The notes beneath the pieces were generated by a model. That model was not told the DNA's origin. It was given only the letters and a program-made list of their open reading frames with translations, and ran no database searches. A stretch of DNA of 64,000 bases, taken from contig NZ_JAGGKV010000003.1 of NCBI RefSeq assembly GCF_017874035.1, forward strand, positions 186,001 through 250,000, read 5' to 3'. Made by a program: the position numbers and the translations under genes. Positions 8,529-19,806 of the stretch are shown in pieces (within the stretch, counting starts at the first letter, position 1; every line of letters begins with the position of its first letter). The DNA comes from Paenibacillus aceris. Its GTDB lineage: Bacteria; Bacillota; Bacilli; Paenibacillales; NBRC-103111.

Positions 8529-9368
8529 CTCATTAGGCGTGTGCCCTTGCATCAACAAGAGCTCATATGTAGCAATAATGCCTCCGTGTGTGCTAAACTT
8601 CGCCTCGTACACGTTGTACATGCTGGCGAACAACTGCCGACTACTTAAGCCAGGCACGGCCCGAGCCTGCGAGGTGCTGGCTCCCATTGCCTTGACTGCA
8701 AGTAGAAAATCCCTTGCGGAGGGGTACGTTTCAACGTGAAAGGAGCATTCATCTTTAATGTTTGAAAAGCCCGTGTCTGCGAGCATTTTACTCCACTGCG
8801 TCCTGGACTGAAAAGACAGCCCGTGCCGCTGCGGCTGCTGCCCCCGGCTTTGATACACTTCCCTGAAAGATTCGTGCAGCTCAGCAAATGTTTCCGGCCC
8901 GAAAGTCGTGAACACCAACAGGCCGCCTGGTCGAAGCAACCGTCGAAGTTGCTGAATCGTTTGTTCCGGCTGTTTCAACCATTGAAAGCAGGCGCCAGAG
9001 ACAATTAGATCAAACGTTGCAGCCTGTGCAGTTGTTGACCATTCTTCTACATCACTCTGGATGAAACGTATATCTAAACGAGCTTGCTGCCGGACACGCC
9101 GCTCCGCGGCTCGCAGCATCCCAGGCGCAATGTCCAAAGCGGTCAACGCCGCTTCAGGCCATTTGTTAACGAGTCTGCTCGTCAGAATGCCTGTTCCGCA
9201 GCCAATCTCAAGAATGTCGCATACGCGCTGGCCTTCTCCTTCGCGCTTCCACTCGTCCAGCACTGTAATCAACTGCTCCGCCATCATTCGCTGAACATTA
9301 GCGTTCCGATCATAGGACCCCGCCGAGCTCCGTTGAAATTGTCGCTCAACCTCCATGCTGCTGTTCAT
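8505..9368 (-). CDS. bioC: Malonyl-ACP O-methyltransferase BioC
   Basis: A 287-residue SAM-dependent methyltransferase. Motif I is DILEIGCGTGILTSRL; ALDIAPGMLRAA and FDLIVSGACFQWL complete the SAM fold, the last being typical of BioC. BioC masks malonyl-ACP as a methyl ester to start pimeloyl synthesis on the fatty-acid enzymes. The ATG at 9368 lies 23 bases inside bioH. It is the last gene of the biotin operon and ends in the operon terminator. Together with bioH it indicates the BioC-BioH route to pimelate rather than the BioI/BioW route of Bacillus subtilis. Confidence 0.93.
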   Translation of the reverse strand: MNSSMEVERQFQRSSAGSYDRNANVQRMMAEQLITVLDEWKREGEGQRVCDILEIGCGTGILTSRLVNKWPEAALTALDIAPGMLRAAERRVRQQARLDIRFIQSDVEEWSTTAQAATFDLIVSGACFQWLKQPEQTIQQLRRLLRPGGLLVFTTFGPETFAELHESFREVYQSRGQQPQRHGLSFQSRTQWSKMLADTGFSNIKDECSFHVETYPSARDFLLAVKAMGASTSQARAVPGLSSRQLFASMYNVYEAKFSTHGGIIATYELLLMQGHTPNEDRESDRV

Positions 9369-10095
9369 TCCACCACCGCCTCACTTCTTCCGCGATCTCC
9401 TTCTCTCTACCCAGAAACGGTACATGCCCGCAGCCGGGGATGGAAAGTAACTGGGCTTGAGGCAGCCCGTCCGCAAGCTCTTTCGCCGCCTGGTAAGGGC
9501 ATATCTCATCCTCCACACCGTGAATCAGTAGTACCGGGCAAGCGATCTTGGAAAGGACTGACTTAACTTCCTCATTCCTCAGAATATGAAGGCCTGCAAG
9601 CAGCGCCGGTACCGCCCAGCCGCCGATGGGTGGCAGCTTATCGCATTTGCCAGCCCTTTGCTCATCATTTGTCCACAGACGCTGTCGAAATTTGGTTTCG
9701 ACCACTGCCGCATCTGTTGTCAGTGCTCTCATCATCTGCCTGACGTAGGCATCAGGCTGACCCAGCTCCGCTTCGTCCTTCGGACGAATAAACCGAGCCG
9801 TGGCTGCAAACAAAATGAGGCCATCCGTCAAGCCTTTAGCTGCTAATCGGAGCGCCAGCAACCCGCCAAGCGACCAACCTCCGATGATTAGAGGACTGTT
9901 CTCAGTCGAATTGGCACGCCATTTTGCTGCCGCAGCTTCCGTGAGCGCCAGCATATCATCCGGTGCTTTGGCATTGCTGTAATCGAGGAGCGCATGATGA
10001 TAGTCAGGCAGCTCACTGCGCAGCTGATCGAAAACCGCAGGCGCCATGCTCCACCCAGGCAGCCATAAAATCGTGCCTCTCCTTGCTGTTCTCAT
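9346..10095 (-). CDS. bioH: Pimeloyl-ACP methyl ester esterase (BioH-like alpha/beta hydrolase)
   Basis: A 249-residue alpha/beta hydrolase. The nucleophile elbow is GGWSLGG, the acid lies in LLIHGVEDEICPY, and the His in GCGHVPFLG. In the pathway the esterase removes the methyl group from pimeloyl-ACP methyl ester. The sequence alone shows a BioH-type hydrolase; the assignment to biotin synthesis comes from its place between bioF and bioC, overlapping bioF by four bases (ATGA) and bioC by 23. Confidence 0.85.
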   Translation of the reverse strand: MRTARRGTILWLPGWSMAPAVFDQLRSELPDYHHALLDYSNAKAPDDMLALTEAAAAKWRANSTENSPLIIGGWSLGGLLALRLAAKGLTDGLILFAATARFIRPKDEAELGQPDAYVRQMMRALTTDAAVVETKFRQRLWTNDEQRAGKCDKLPPIGGWAVPALLAGLHILRNEEVKSVLSKIACPVLLIHGVEDEICPYQAAKELADGLPQAQLLSIPGCGHVPFLGREKEIAEEVRRWWNEQQHGG

Positions 10096-11294
10096 CGTCC
10101 GAGCACCCCAAACTGCAACCCTACTTGGCGAATGCGCGCTGCAGCATCCCGCAGTTCCTTGTCCGTATGGGCAGCGGACAAGGAAAAACGTATTCGCGCT
10201 GTCCCCTCAGGAACCGACGGCGGTCGGATAGCAACCGCCGCGATTCCATTCTCCTCCAGCGCAGCGCTGAAACGTAAGGCGGTTTCATTATCGCCGATAA
10301 TGATCGGTACGATAGCGGAATCGCCTGTCGGGATCAGAAAGCCTGACTTTTTCAGCGAGGATCGGAAAAAGCGGACAGCCGACCCCAGCCGTTCACGCCG
10401 CCAGTGGTCCTGCTGCACCAGCGCTAAGGCTTGAGCAATACCTGCCAATAGGGCAGGCGGCATCGCCGTTGAATAGATAAGTGGCCGCGCCTTATTCACG
10501 AGGTAGTCAATGAGCGTGCGGCTGCCGCATACGTAAGCTCCATAGGCGCCGAAGGCTTTACTGAACGTTCCGATATGAATGTCCACCTCGTCCTTGACCC
10601 CGAGTTCGTGGCATAATCCCTCGCCATGCCTGCCATAAATCCCCCCGCTATGAGCTTCGTCCACCATTAACATCGCTCCATACTCATGCTTGAGCAGCTT
10701 GAGCTCATGCAGCCGAGCCTGGTCTCCGTCCATAGAGAAGACCGCATCGGTAACGATCAGCTTTCGCCTTTTGTCCCGGTGCTTATGCAGCATCGCTTCC
10801 AAATGCTCCATATCCAGATGGCGATACCGGACCAGCTCCGCACGGCTCATCAAGATGCCATCTACGATGCTTGCATGGTTAAGCTGATCGCTAAACACAA
10901 CATCGCCTCTGCCGACTACGGAACGAATAACACCGGCATTTGCCATATAGCCACTCCCAAAAACAAGCGCCGCTTCGCAGTTCTGCCATTCGGCGATGGC
11001 TTCTTCCAGCTTGGCATATGCCTTCCGATTGCCTGTCACAAGCCGGGACGCCCCAGCGCCTAGCCCTTCCTCGAGCAGGGCCTCCCGCATTGCTTCAATG
11101 ATGGCGGGATGCTGGGAGAGTCCAAGATAGTCGTTGGCGGACAAATTGAGCAGGCTGCGCGATCCGGTTCCGCGAAACATGCGACCCGGAGACCCTGGAA
11201 CCGTGTAACTTTCGCGAAGGGATCGCTTCAGCGAGGCTTCTTCCAAGGAAGCAAGCTCCTCTTCCATCCATGTCAAAGCTGACATCGCGTTCAT
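10092..11294 (-). CDS. bioF: 8-amino-7-oxononanoate synthase
   Basis: A 400-residue PLP enzyme of the alpha-oxoamine synthase family, joining pimeloyl-ACP (or CoA) and alanine. Motifs: SANDYLGLSQHP, GAGASRLVTGNRKAY, MLMVDEAHSGGIYG, and GTFSKAFGAYGAYVCG with the PLP lysine. The ATG at 11294 follows AAGGTGG. It lies 12 bases after bioB and overlaps bioH. Confidence 0.95.
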   Translation of the reverse strand: MNAMSALTWMEEELASLEEASLKRSLRESYTVPGSPGRMFRGTGSRSLLNLSANDYLGLSQHPAIIEAMREALLEEGLGAGASRLVTGNRKAYAKLEEAIAEWQNCEAALVFGSGYMANAGVIRSVVGRGDVVFSDQLNHASIVDGILMSRAELVRYRHLDMEHLEAMLHKHRDKRRKLIVTDAVFSMDGDQARLHELKLLKHEYGAMLMVDEAHSGGIYGRHGEGLCHELGVKDEVDIHIGTFSKAFGAYGAYVCGSRTLIDYLVNKARPLIYSTAMPPALLAGIAQALALVQQDHWRRERLGSAVRFFRSSLKKSGFLIPTGDSAIVPIIIGDNETALRFSAALEENGIAAVAIRPPSVPEGTARIRFSLSAAHTDKELRDAAARIRQVGLQFGVLGR

Positions 11295-11306
11295 TGTCGC
11301 ACCACC

Positions 11307-14420
<3,114 letters not shown>

Positions 14421-14444
14421 GAAAATCCCCCTAGATAAAAATTT

Positions 14445-14480
14445 ATTGTCAACTTAAAAACTTATATTTTGGTTGACAAT
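14445..14480 (-). promoter_or_regulatory. BirA-type biotin operator and bioA promoter region
   Basis: TTGTCAACT and GGTTGACAA face each other across 16 bp (ATTGTCAAC at 14445-14453 against GTTGACAAT at 14472-14480, a perfect inverted repeat). This matches the biotin-repressor half-sites TTGTTAACC/GGTTAACAA in sequence and spacing. A -10-like TATAAG on the minus strand lies between the half-sites. Biotinyl-AMP-bound BirA is expected to repress the operon here. Confidence 0.87.
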
Positions 14481-14549
14481 AGAATGTCGTAATTCTAGCA
14501 GATCATATCGTCTCTGTAAACACATTTTCATTTATCCCACGGTTAACAT

Positions 14550-14593
14550 AAAAAAAGAGCAACACAAAGCGTCATGAACACTTTGCATTACTC
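14550..14593 (-). terminator. Terminator after the FMN reductase gene
   Basis: A 15-bp stem with several G-U pairs (left arm GAGTAATGCAAAGTG, right arm CGCTTTGTGTTGCTC) followed by seven Ts on the minus strand. It insulates the reductase gene from the biotin operon. Confidence 0.88.
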
Positions 14594-14621
14594 ATCTTTA
14601 AAAATTGTAAATTAAAAAGGT

Positions 14622-15188
14622 TTATTGTCGAACAACCTCTTGTCGAACAGACAATAATGCTGTCAAATCCAGGAATGAATTTACGACACGTCGAACGCGT
14701 TTATCGACATCAGGATGAATATCGCTGTAAGCTATTCCGGTCTGAAAGCTCTTCCGCTGATCGCCGCCAATCGAAATCCACTCCGGACAGTTTATGCCAT
14801 GAAGATTTCGAACAATTGTTTGCAGCTGTGTTAGTGAGCTTACGGCTACGGCGCCGCCAGATGAACTTACAGACAGTACGGCTTTGTTGTTAAAATGGTC
14901 TTGTCCGAGATGATCAAGCGCATTTTTCAGAACACCCGAGATTCCGCTATGATATTCGGGAGTTGCCAACACAATGCCATCTGCATCAAGCATCGCACGC
15001 TTCAATTTCTCCAGTGCCTCATGTCCTCCATGCGCATTATCTGGCGAATAGAACGGAACAGGCGTTTGGTGCAGATCAATCAGAGTAGCTTGATGTCCAT
15101 TCGAAGTTACCAAGTGCTGGATATATTCGGCAAGTCTCGTACTTGTAGCTGCCTGGTGGTTACTTCCTGCAATAAGGGTGACTTTCAT
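14622..15188 (-). CDS. NADPH-dependent FMN reductase family protein
   Basis: A 188-residue flavodoxin-like reductase. It begins MKVTLIAGSNHQAATSTRL, the GSxxxxSxT phosphate loop of the FMN_red family, and has ATPEYHSGISGVLKNALDHL, the flavin-binding and dimer segment shared with azoreductases and chromate reductases such as YhdA. The substrate is not predictable. The ATG at 15188 follows AGGAAGGAAG. Its promoter has a Fur/PerR-like box upstream, which would suit a redox or metal-stress role (inference). Confidence 0.85.
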   Translation of the reverse strand: MKVTLIAGSNHQAATSTRLAEYIQHLVTSNGHQATLIDLHQTPVPFYSPDNAHGGHEALEKLKRAMLDADGIVLATPEYHSGISGVLKNALDHLGQDHFNNKAVLSVSSSGGAVAVSSLTQLQTIVRNLHGINCPEWISIGGDQRKSFQTGIAYSDIHPDVDKRVRRVVNSFLDLTALLSVRQEVVRQ

Positions 15189-15246
15189 AAATATCTTCCT
15201 TCCTGTTTTTGGAGTTATGAGTAGGTAATGATTGAACGATGCTTCT

Positions 15247-15296
15247 ATTATACCTCATTTTCATTAAATTTCCAGCATTAATTAGAATTATTATCA
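15247..15296 (-). promoter_or_regulatory. Reductase promoter with Fur/PerR-like box
   Basis: A perfect minus-strand -10 TATAAT lies at 15252-15247 with a poor -35. Upstream, TTAGAATTATTATCA (15282-15296) matches both the Fur (TGATAATNATTATCA) and PerR (TTATAATNATTATAA) 7-1-7 consensus at 13 of 15 positions. The two families cannot be separated by eye. The A+T-rich surroundings raise the chance of a coincidental match. Confidence 0.45.
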
Positions 15297-15320
15297 AAAA
15301 GGTTTTATTATCATAAAAGT

Positions 15321-15362
15321 AAAAAAGCTGCCCCGCCATGGATGACCACGGCAGAAGCAGCT
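15321..15362 (-). terminator. Terminator after glnA
   Basis: A long stem (AGCTGC...GCAGCT with one bulge, inner CCGTGG/CCATGG) with six Ts on the minus strand, starting 33 bases after the glnA stop. Confidence 0.87.
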
Positions 15363-15394
15363 CTATTGTTTATGAATTTATAAGTGCTAAGGAA

Positions 15395-16819
15395 TTAGCA
15401 ATCGAAGTACAGGTTGTACTCGTGCGGGTGAATGCGGATTGCAACAGCTTTTGCTTCGCCGCGTTTCAATTCGATGTAGTTATCGATGAAATCTTGTGTG
15501 AATACGCCGCCTTCAATCAAGAAGTCGGAATCAGCTGCAAGTGCATCCAATGCCTCATCTAATGTGCCAGGAACGCTGCGGATTTCAGCTTTCTCTGCAT
15601 CGGACATTTCATAGATGTTTGTATCGAAAGGACCGTATCCAAGTGCACGTGGATCGATTTTCTTTTTGATACCGTCAAGACCAGCCATCAACATTGCTGC
15701 GAAAGCAAGGTATGGGTTAGCTGTGCTATCTGGTGTACGGAACTCGATACGACAACCTTTAGGTGTCACAGCTGCGATTGGAATACGAACTGCTGCAGAA
15801 CGGTTACCTTTGGAGAATACAAGGTTTACCGGTGCTTCGTAACCAGGAACTAGACGTTTGAAGGAGTTTGTACTTGGGTTTGTCAATGCAATCAAAGCTG
15901 GAGCGTGGTAAAGAATACCACCGATATAGTTGATTGCCATTTCGCTTAAGTTCGCATATGCTCCTTTTTCATAGAACAAAGGCTCGCTTCCGTCGAAGAT
16001 GGACATGTGAACGTGCATACCGCTACCATTGTCACCGAACAGTGGTTTAGGCATGAAAGTTGCTACTTTACCATATTCTCTAGCTGTGTTAGCAACGATA
16101 TATTTGTATTTGAGCAGGTTATCTGCTGTTTTTGTCAAAGTGTCAAAACGGAAGTTGATTTCAGCTTGACCAGCTGTAGCCACTTCATGGTGGTGACGTT
16201 CGATACGAAGACCTGCGTCAGCAAGCTTGTTACACATTTCGGAACGAATGTCTTGTTGGGAATCGATTGGAGCTACTGGAACATAACCGCCTTTAACTGG
16301 AACTTTATAGGCAAGGTTTCCGCCTTCTTCTTTGCGGCCTGTGTTCCAACCTGCTTCTTCGGAGTCAACTTCGAAGTAAGACTTGTTCATACCATTTTCA
16401 TAACGAACATCATCAAAGATGAAGAATTCGGATTCTGGTGCGAAGAATGCTGTAGTACCAACGCCTGTTGTTTGAAGATATTCTTCAGCTTTTTGAGCGA
16501 TGCTGCGCGGATCGCGGTCATAGCGTTCGCCTTCAGGTGTATGGATGTTGCTCATAATGATCAATGTTGGGTGAGCTGTGAAAGGATCTACATATGCAGT
16601 TTCCGTATCTGGCATCATTACCATGTCAGATTGTTCAATACCACGGAATCCTGGGATGGAGGAACCGTCAAAAGCTACGCCGTTTACGAATGTATCTTCG
16701 TCTACTTCAGAAGCAGGCAAAGAAATATGCTGCGCTTTACCGGAAAGACCTACGAAACGAAAATCTACCCACTCAATATTTTTTTCCTTGATAAGGTTCA
16801 ACACGTTTTGAACTGACAT
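15395..16819 (-). CDS. glnA: Glutamine synthetase, type I (beta-like subtype)
   Basis: A 474-residue glutamate-ammonia ligase. Family segments: FDGSSIPGF, PESEFFIFDD, RHHHEVATAGQAEINF, GSGMHVHMS, and the glutamate-side loop GNRSAAVRIP. It is longer than the roughly 444-residue alpha type usual in Bacillus and carries the insertion characteristic of the beta type (residues about 150-185, NTGRKEEGGNLAYKVPVKGGY). It also has NIYEMSDAEK at the position of the NLYDLPPEE adenylylation loop of enteric enzymes. The ATG at 16819 follows GGGAGGG. A GlnR/TnrA-type box lies upstream of a strong promoter. Confidence 0.95.
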   Translation of the reverse strand: MSVQNVLNLIKEKNIEWVDFRFVGLSGKAQHISLPASEVDEDTFVNGVAFDGSSIPGFRGIEQSDMVMMPDTETAYVDPFTAHPTLIIMSNIHTPEGERYDRDPRSIAQKAEEYLQTTGVGTTAFFAPESEFFIFDDVRYENGMNKSYFEVDSEEAGWNTGRKEEGGNLAYKVPVKGGYVPVAPIDSQQDIRSEMCNKLADAGLRIERHHHEVATAGQAEINFRFDTLTKTADNLLKYKYIVANTAREYGKVATFMPKPLFGDNGSGMHVHMSIFDGSEPLFYEKGAYANLSEMAINYIGGILYHAPALIALTNPSTNSFKRLVPGYEAPVNLVFSKGNRSAAVRIPIAAVTPKGCRIEFRTPDSTANPYLAFAAMLMAGLDGIKKKIDPRALGYGPFDTNIYEMSDAEKAEIRSVPGTLDEALDALAADSDFLIEGGVFTQDFIDNYIELKRGEAKAVAIRIHPHEYNLYFDC

Positions 16820-16898
16820 TTAAAAAACCCTCCCATTTCCGTACATTCAACGTACTTTACATGATTAATGTTCAACTTTTTGTTGTTATCTTGCACAT

Positions 16899-16973
16899 AT
16901 TATATAGCGATTAAGCTTTCACAGTCAATACTTATGTCAGGTATTTTTTATCGATGTGTAAGCTATGCTCACA
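16899..16973 (-). promoter_or_regulatory. glnA promoter with GlnR/TnrA-type box
   Basis: On the minus strand TTGACT (16928-16923) and TATAAT (16904-16899) are 18 bp apart. Upstream, TGTAAGCTATGCTCACA (16957-16973) fits TGTNA-N7-TNACA exactly. Its centre is about 70 bp upstream of the start point. Confidence 0.75.
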
Positions 16974-16999
16974 CTATTTCACATTCTTTTCTTATATAC

Positions 17000-17043
17000 A
17001 AAAAAAGGAAACGAGTTCTTCTATAGAAGAAACTCGTTTCCTT
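17000..17043 (-). terminator. Terminator after aroF
   Basis: Arms AAGGAAACGAG and CTCGTTTCCTT with further pairing and a TATA loop, then seven Ts on the minus strand. Confidence 0.92.
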
Positions 17044-17053
17044 GAGCATGAAT

Positions 17054-18097
17054 TTATGTCAAAATAGCTTCTTTATGCGTATCGAACTTTTTGCCTAGCA
17101 ATGGGGCAAGCTTCTCTAAATCAACCAGCAAATTCGCGAATTGCTCAGGGAACAGCGATTGTACGCCGTCGCCAGTCATGGAGTTGTCCGGATCCGTGTG
17201 CATTTCGATGATCAGACCATCCGCTCCTGCGGCAACGGAAGCTTTCGTCATCGGCACGACAAGTTCTCTGCGCCCTGTGCCATGACTTGGATCCGAGATG
17301 ACCGGAAGATGGCTTAATTGTTTAAGGACTGGAATGGCAGATAAATCCAACGTATTTCGCGTGTAAGTTTCGAATGTTCGGATTCCGCGCTCACAGAGCA
17401 TAACATTCGGGTTGCCGCCGGCAAGAATGTATTCCGCTGCATTCAAGAATTCATCATAAGTGGAGCTGAACCCGCGCTTAAGCAAAACAGGCGTTTGAAT
17501 CGTACCTAGCTTGCGAAGCAGGTCAAAGTTTTGCATGTTGCGCGTGCCTACTTGCAAAATATCAGCGTATTGCGCACACACATCGACATATTCAGGTGTC
17601 ATAACTTCCGTGATCGTCAGAAGGCCATGCTTTTTACCGGCTTCCGCCATCATGATCAAACCTTCAACGCCGACGCCTTGGAAGCTGTATGGTCCTGTTC
17701 TTGGTTTGAATGCGCCGCCGCGCAATACTTGACCTCCCGCAGCTTTAACCAAACGAGCGATCTCATCGATTTGCTCCGGGGTTTCTACGGCACAAGGTCC
17801 GCCCATGACAACAAGCTGCTCGCCGCCAATTTCAACGCCTTTAATATTGATAACGGTATCTGCCGGATGGAAGTCACGGCTTGCTAATTTGTATGATTTT
17901 GAAATTTTCACGACTTGTTCGACTCCTGACATTTGGCGCAGTTGCTCTGCTAATTTAGGATCTGCTTTACCGATAATACCGATGACTGTGCGATCTTCAC
18001 CTTTGGAGACGTGAGCTTGCACACCTTGCTTCTCGATAAATTGGACAATTTCTTGAATACGCTCGTCGGACGTTTTGTTAGAAGTAATGGCGATCAT
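17054..18097 (-). CDS. aroF: 3-deoxy-7-phosphoheptulonate (DAHP) synthase, AroF type
   Basis: First enzyme of the shikimate pathway (phosphoenolpyruvate plus erythrose 4-phosphate). Residues about 1-75 form the ferredoxin-like regulatory domain found in the Thermotoga-type enzymes; the barrel follows with VVMGGPCAVET, LRGGAFKPRTGPYSFQG, LLKRGFSSTYDEF, DPSHGTGRRELV and IIEMHTDPD. I start at the ATG at 18097 (ten bases after AAGGAG, 347 residues), because the GTG at 18106 is one base from the ribosome site. The operator-like palindrome and leader repeats upstream are described separately. Confidence 0.95.
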   Translation of the reverse strand: MIAITSNKTSDERIQEIVQFIEKQGVQAHVSKGEDRTVIGIIGKADPKLAEQLRQMSGVEQVVKISKSYKLASRDFHPADTVINIKGVEIGGEQLVVMGGPCAVETPEQIDEIARLVKAAGGQVLRGGAFKPRTGPYSFQGVGVEGLIMMAEAGKKHGLLTITEVMTPEYVDVCAQYADILQVGTRNMQNFDLLRKLGTIQTPVLLKRGFSSTYDEFLNAAEYILAGGNPNVMLCERGIRTFETYTRNTLDLSAIPVLKQLSHLPVISDPSHGTGRRELVVPMTKASVAAGADGLIIEMHTDPDNSMTGDGVQSLFPEQFANLLVDLEKLAPLLGKKFDTHKEAILT

Positions 18098-18130
18098 GAT
18101 ATACACGCTCCTTATTTATATGGGTTGTTC

Positions 18131-18217
18131 CACTTAAACACTTCAACGCTTGTTCGCTTCTACGCTTTTAATCACTAAAGTAAATATACAACGCTTGACG
18201 AAGATTCGTCAAGCGTT
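18131..18217 (-). promoter_or_regulatory. aroF promoter under a 28-bp palindrome, and five 8-nt repeats in the early leader
   Basis: Minus-strand TTGACG (18212-18207) and TATATT (18188-18183) are 18 bp apart. A perfect inverted repeat with 13-bp arms (AACGCTTGACGAA, two-base centre, 18190-18217) covers the -35 and the whole spacer. Just past the predicted start point, 18131-18170 reads on plus as five 8-bp units: CACTTAAA, CACTTCAA, CGCTTGTT, CGCTTCTA, CGCTTTTA. In the RNA this gives AAGYG every eight bases. The palindrome could also act as a hairpin after the DUF2062 gene, but no T-run follows it. Confidence 0.55.
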
Positions 18218-18227
18218 AATTTATTTG

Positions 18228-18740
18228 CTATTCTTCTGATTTTGATGAGACGAGTTGATCCTTACGGATTCTGCGTTTTTCTTTGCGACGATTCGTATGA
18301 TACTTGAGGAAGAGAACGACAGGGAAATAAGCGATAATACCAAGGATGGTTCCAACCACCATGCCACCAACAATCAAATCCAAACCACTTCGAATGATAT
18401 TGGACAGTATATGCGGCAAATGATGAATCAGATAAATCTTAACGTGTTTGGGTACCAACCAATCCCCTACCTGTTTGTTAAGAATTGAGAACGGAATATA
18501 GATCACTTTCCCAAAAACAAACCCAATTAATGCCGCGGGAAAGTTAGCTCTTAACAAATAAACCAAGGGGAAAATAAGAACGAAAGCAAACCCAGCTGTA
18601 GGCAAAGTAAACATCTCTATAGCCAGACCAATTGAAAAGCCGCGCGCTACCTTAGAAGGGCCGCCTTTGGCACGTAAAAGAAGTAAATATTTGTACCTGA
18701 ACCAGCGTTTGCTGCTTTTCCAATCGTAGCGAGTTTTCAT
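18228..18740 (-). CDS. DUF2062 membrane protein
   Basis: A protein of about 170 residues with the DUF2062 pattern: a basic N-terminus (RYKYLLLLRAKGGPSKVARGFSIGLAIEMF) then three hydrophobic segments, an internal amphipathic stretch, and a very basic C-terminal tail (RRKEKRRIRK). The function of the family is unknown. I start at the ATG at 18740, six bases after AAGGTG; GTG at 18776 or ATG at 18767 would extend it by 12 or 9 residues. It follows ispH closely with no terminator between, so the two may be cotranscribed. Confidence 0.82.
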   Translation of the reverse strand: MKTRYDWKSSKRWFRYKYLLLLRAKGGPSKVARGFSIGLAIEMFTLPTAGFAFVLIFPLVYLLRANFPAALIGFVFGKVIYIPFSILNKQVGDWLVPKHVKIYLIHHLPHILSNIIRSGLDLIVGGMVVGTILGIIAYFPVVLFLKYHTNRRKEKRRIRKDQLVSSKSEE

Positions 18741-18803
18741 CATTTTCACCTTCTGAGTGCTCTGCATGCTGGTCACAATCCCGCCCTGTGGAATAAATAG
18801 AAA

Positions 18804-19760
18804 TCACTCACTGCTTGCCGATTTGGATTTAACAGCCGGAATGAGCTTCTTCATATTAATAGTACGTGTAACAGCCCAAGTGGTTTCATCTTTCGGATCG
18901 TAACTTTCTAGGTAAGAAATGACTTCTTTGGTAATTGGCGTCGGCGTTGATGCCCCCGATGTCACCCCAACCTTTCGAACATAGGTTAACCATTCACGAT
19001 TCAGTTCGGTAATATCAGCTACTCGATACGCCCTTACTCCAGCAATTTCCTCTGAAACTTGCGCTAAGCGGTTAGAGTTATTACTTTTGGGATCTCCGAC
19101 AACGATAACGAGGTCAGCTTCCTTAGCTTGCTCAGCAACTGCTTCTTGCCGTACCTGTGTTGCGAGGCAGATTTCATTATGAATTTCCGCCTTAGGGAAC
19201 AGCTCTAATAAACGATTCATGATATGCCTGATATCCCACTGGCTCATCGTTGTTTGATTCGTAATAATGATACGCTCAGCCTTAATGTTCAGACGATCGG
19301 CTTCTTCCAACTTTTCAATCAAATGCACTAAGCCAGGGGCAACACCTACTGCGCCTTCCGGCTCAGGATGCCCCTTCTTACCAATATAGATAACTTCATA
19401 ACCGTCTGCTACTTTTTCGCGAATTAAATCATGTGTTTTTGTAACATCCGGGCATGTCGCGTCGACAACCGTCAACCCTTTGTCCCTGGCAAGACGTCTA
19501 ACCTCTGGGGAAACGCCATGTGCGGTAAATATGACAGTTCCTGTCTGAACTTGTTGCAATATTTCAAGACGGTTCTCGCCGTCAAGGGTGATGACTCCTT
19601 CTTCTTTGAAGAAATCAGTGACGTGTGCATTATGCACAATCATACCTAATATATAAATAGGTCTCGGAAGATTTAAATTTTTAGCCGTTTGCATAGCTAA
19701 TGCCATCGCGTCTACGACGCCATAACAATAGCCCCTTGGAGATATTCGAATGACTTCCAT
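18804..19760 (-). CDS. ispH: 4-hydroxy-3-methylbut-2-enyl diphosphate reductase
   Basis: Last enzyme of the MEP isoprenoid pathway, a 4Fe-4S reductase. The three cluster cysteines are visible in [18 protein letters not shown] and [24 protein letters not shown] and [10 protein letters not shown] carry the substrate-binding His and Glu residues, and VTSGASTP is the C-terminal signature. 318 residues from the ATG at 19760, preceded by AGGTGG; a GTG nine bases upstream is less well placed. Confidence 0.95.
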   Translation of the reverse strand: MEVIRISPRGYCYGVVDAMALAMQTAKNLNLPRPIYILGMIVHNAHVTDFFKEEGVITLDGENRLEILQQVQTGTVIFTAHGVSPEVRRLARDKGLTVVDATCPDVTKTHDLIREKVADGYEVIYIGKKGHPEPEGAVGVAPGLVHLIEKLEEADRLNIKAERIIITNQTTMSQWDIRHIMNRLLELFPKAEIHNEICLATQVRQEAVAEQAKEADLVIVVGDPKSNNSNRLAQVSEEIAGVRAYRVADITELNREWLTYVRKVGVTSGASTPTPITKEVISYLESYDPKDETTWAVTRTINMKKLIPAVKSKSASSE

Positions 19761-19806
19761 GCCTTCCACCTGCCTACATCATCTGTTTTCCTTTCATTAT
19801 AACGGA

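Noticed and set aside
16007-16816. 269-codon open frame opposite glnA
   Set aside because: Antisense shadow of a highly conserved gene; Phe/Cys/Ser-rich composition and no ribosome site.
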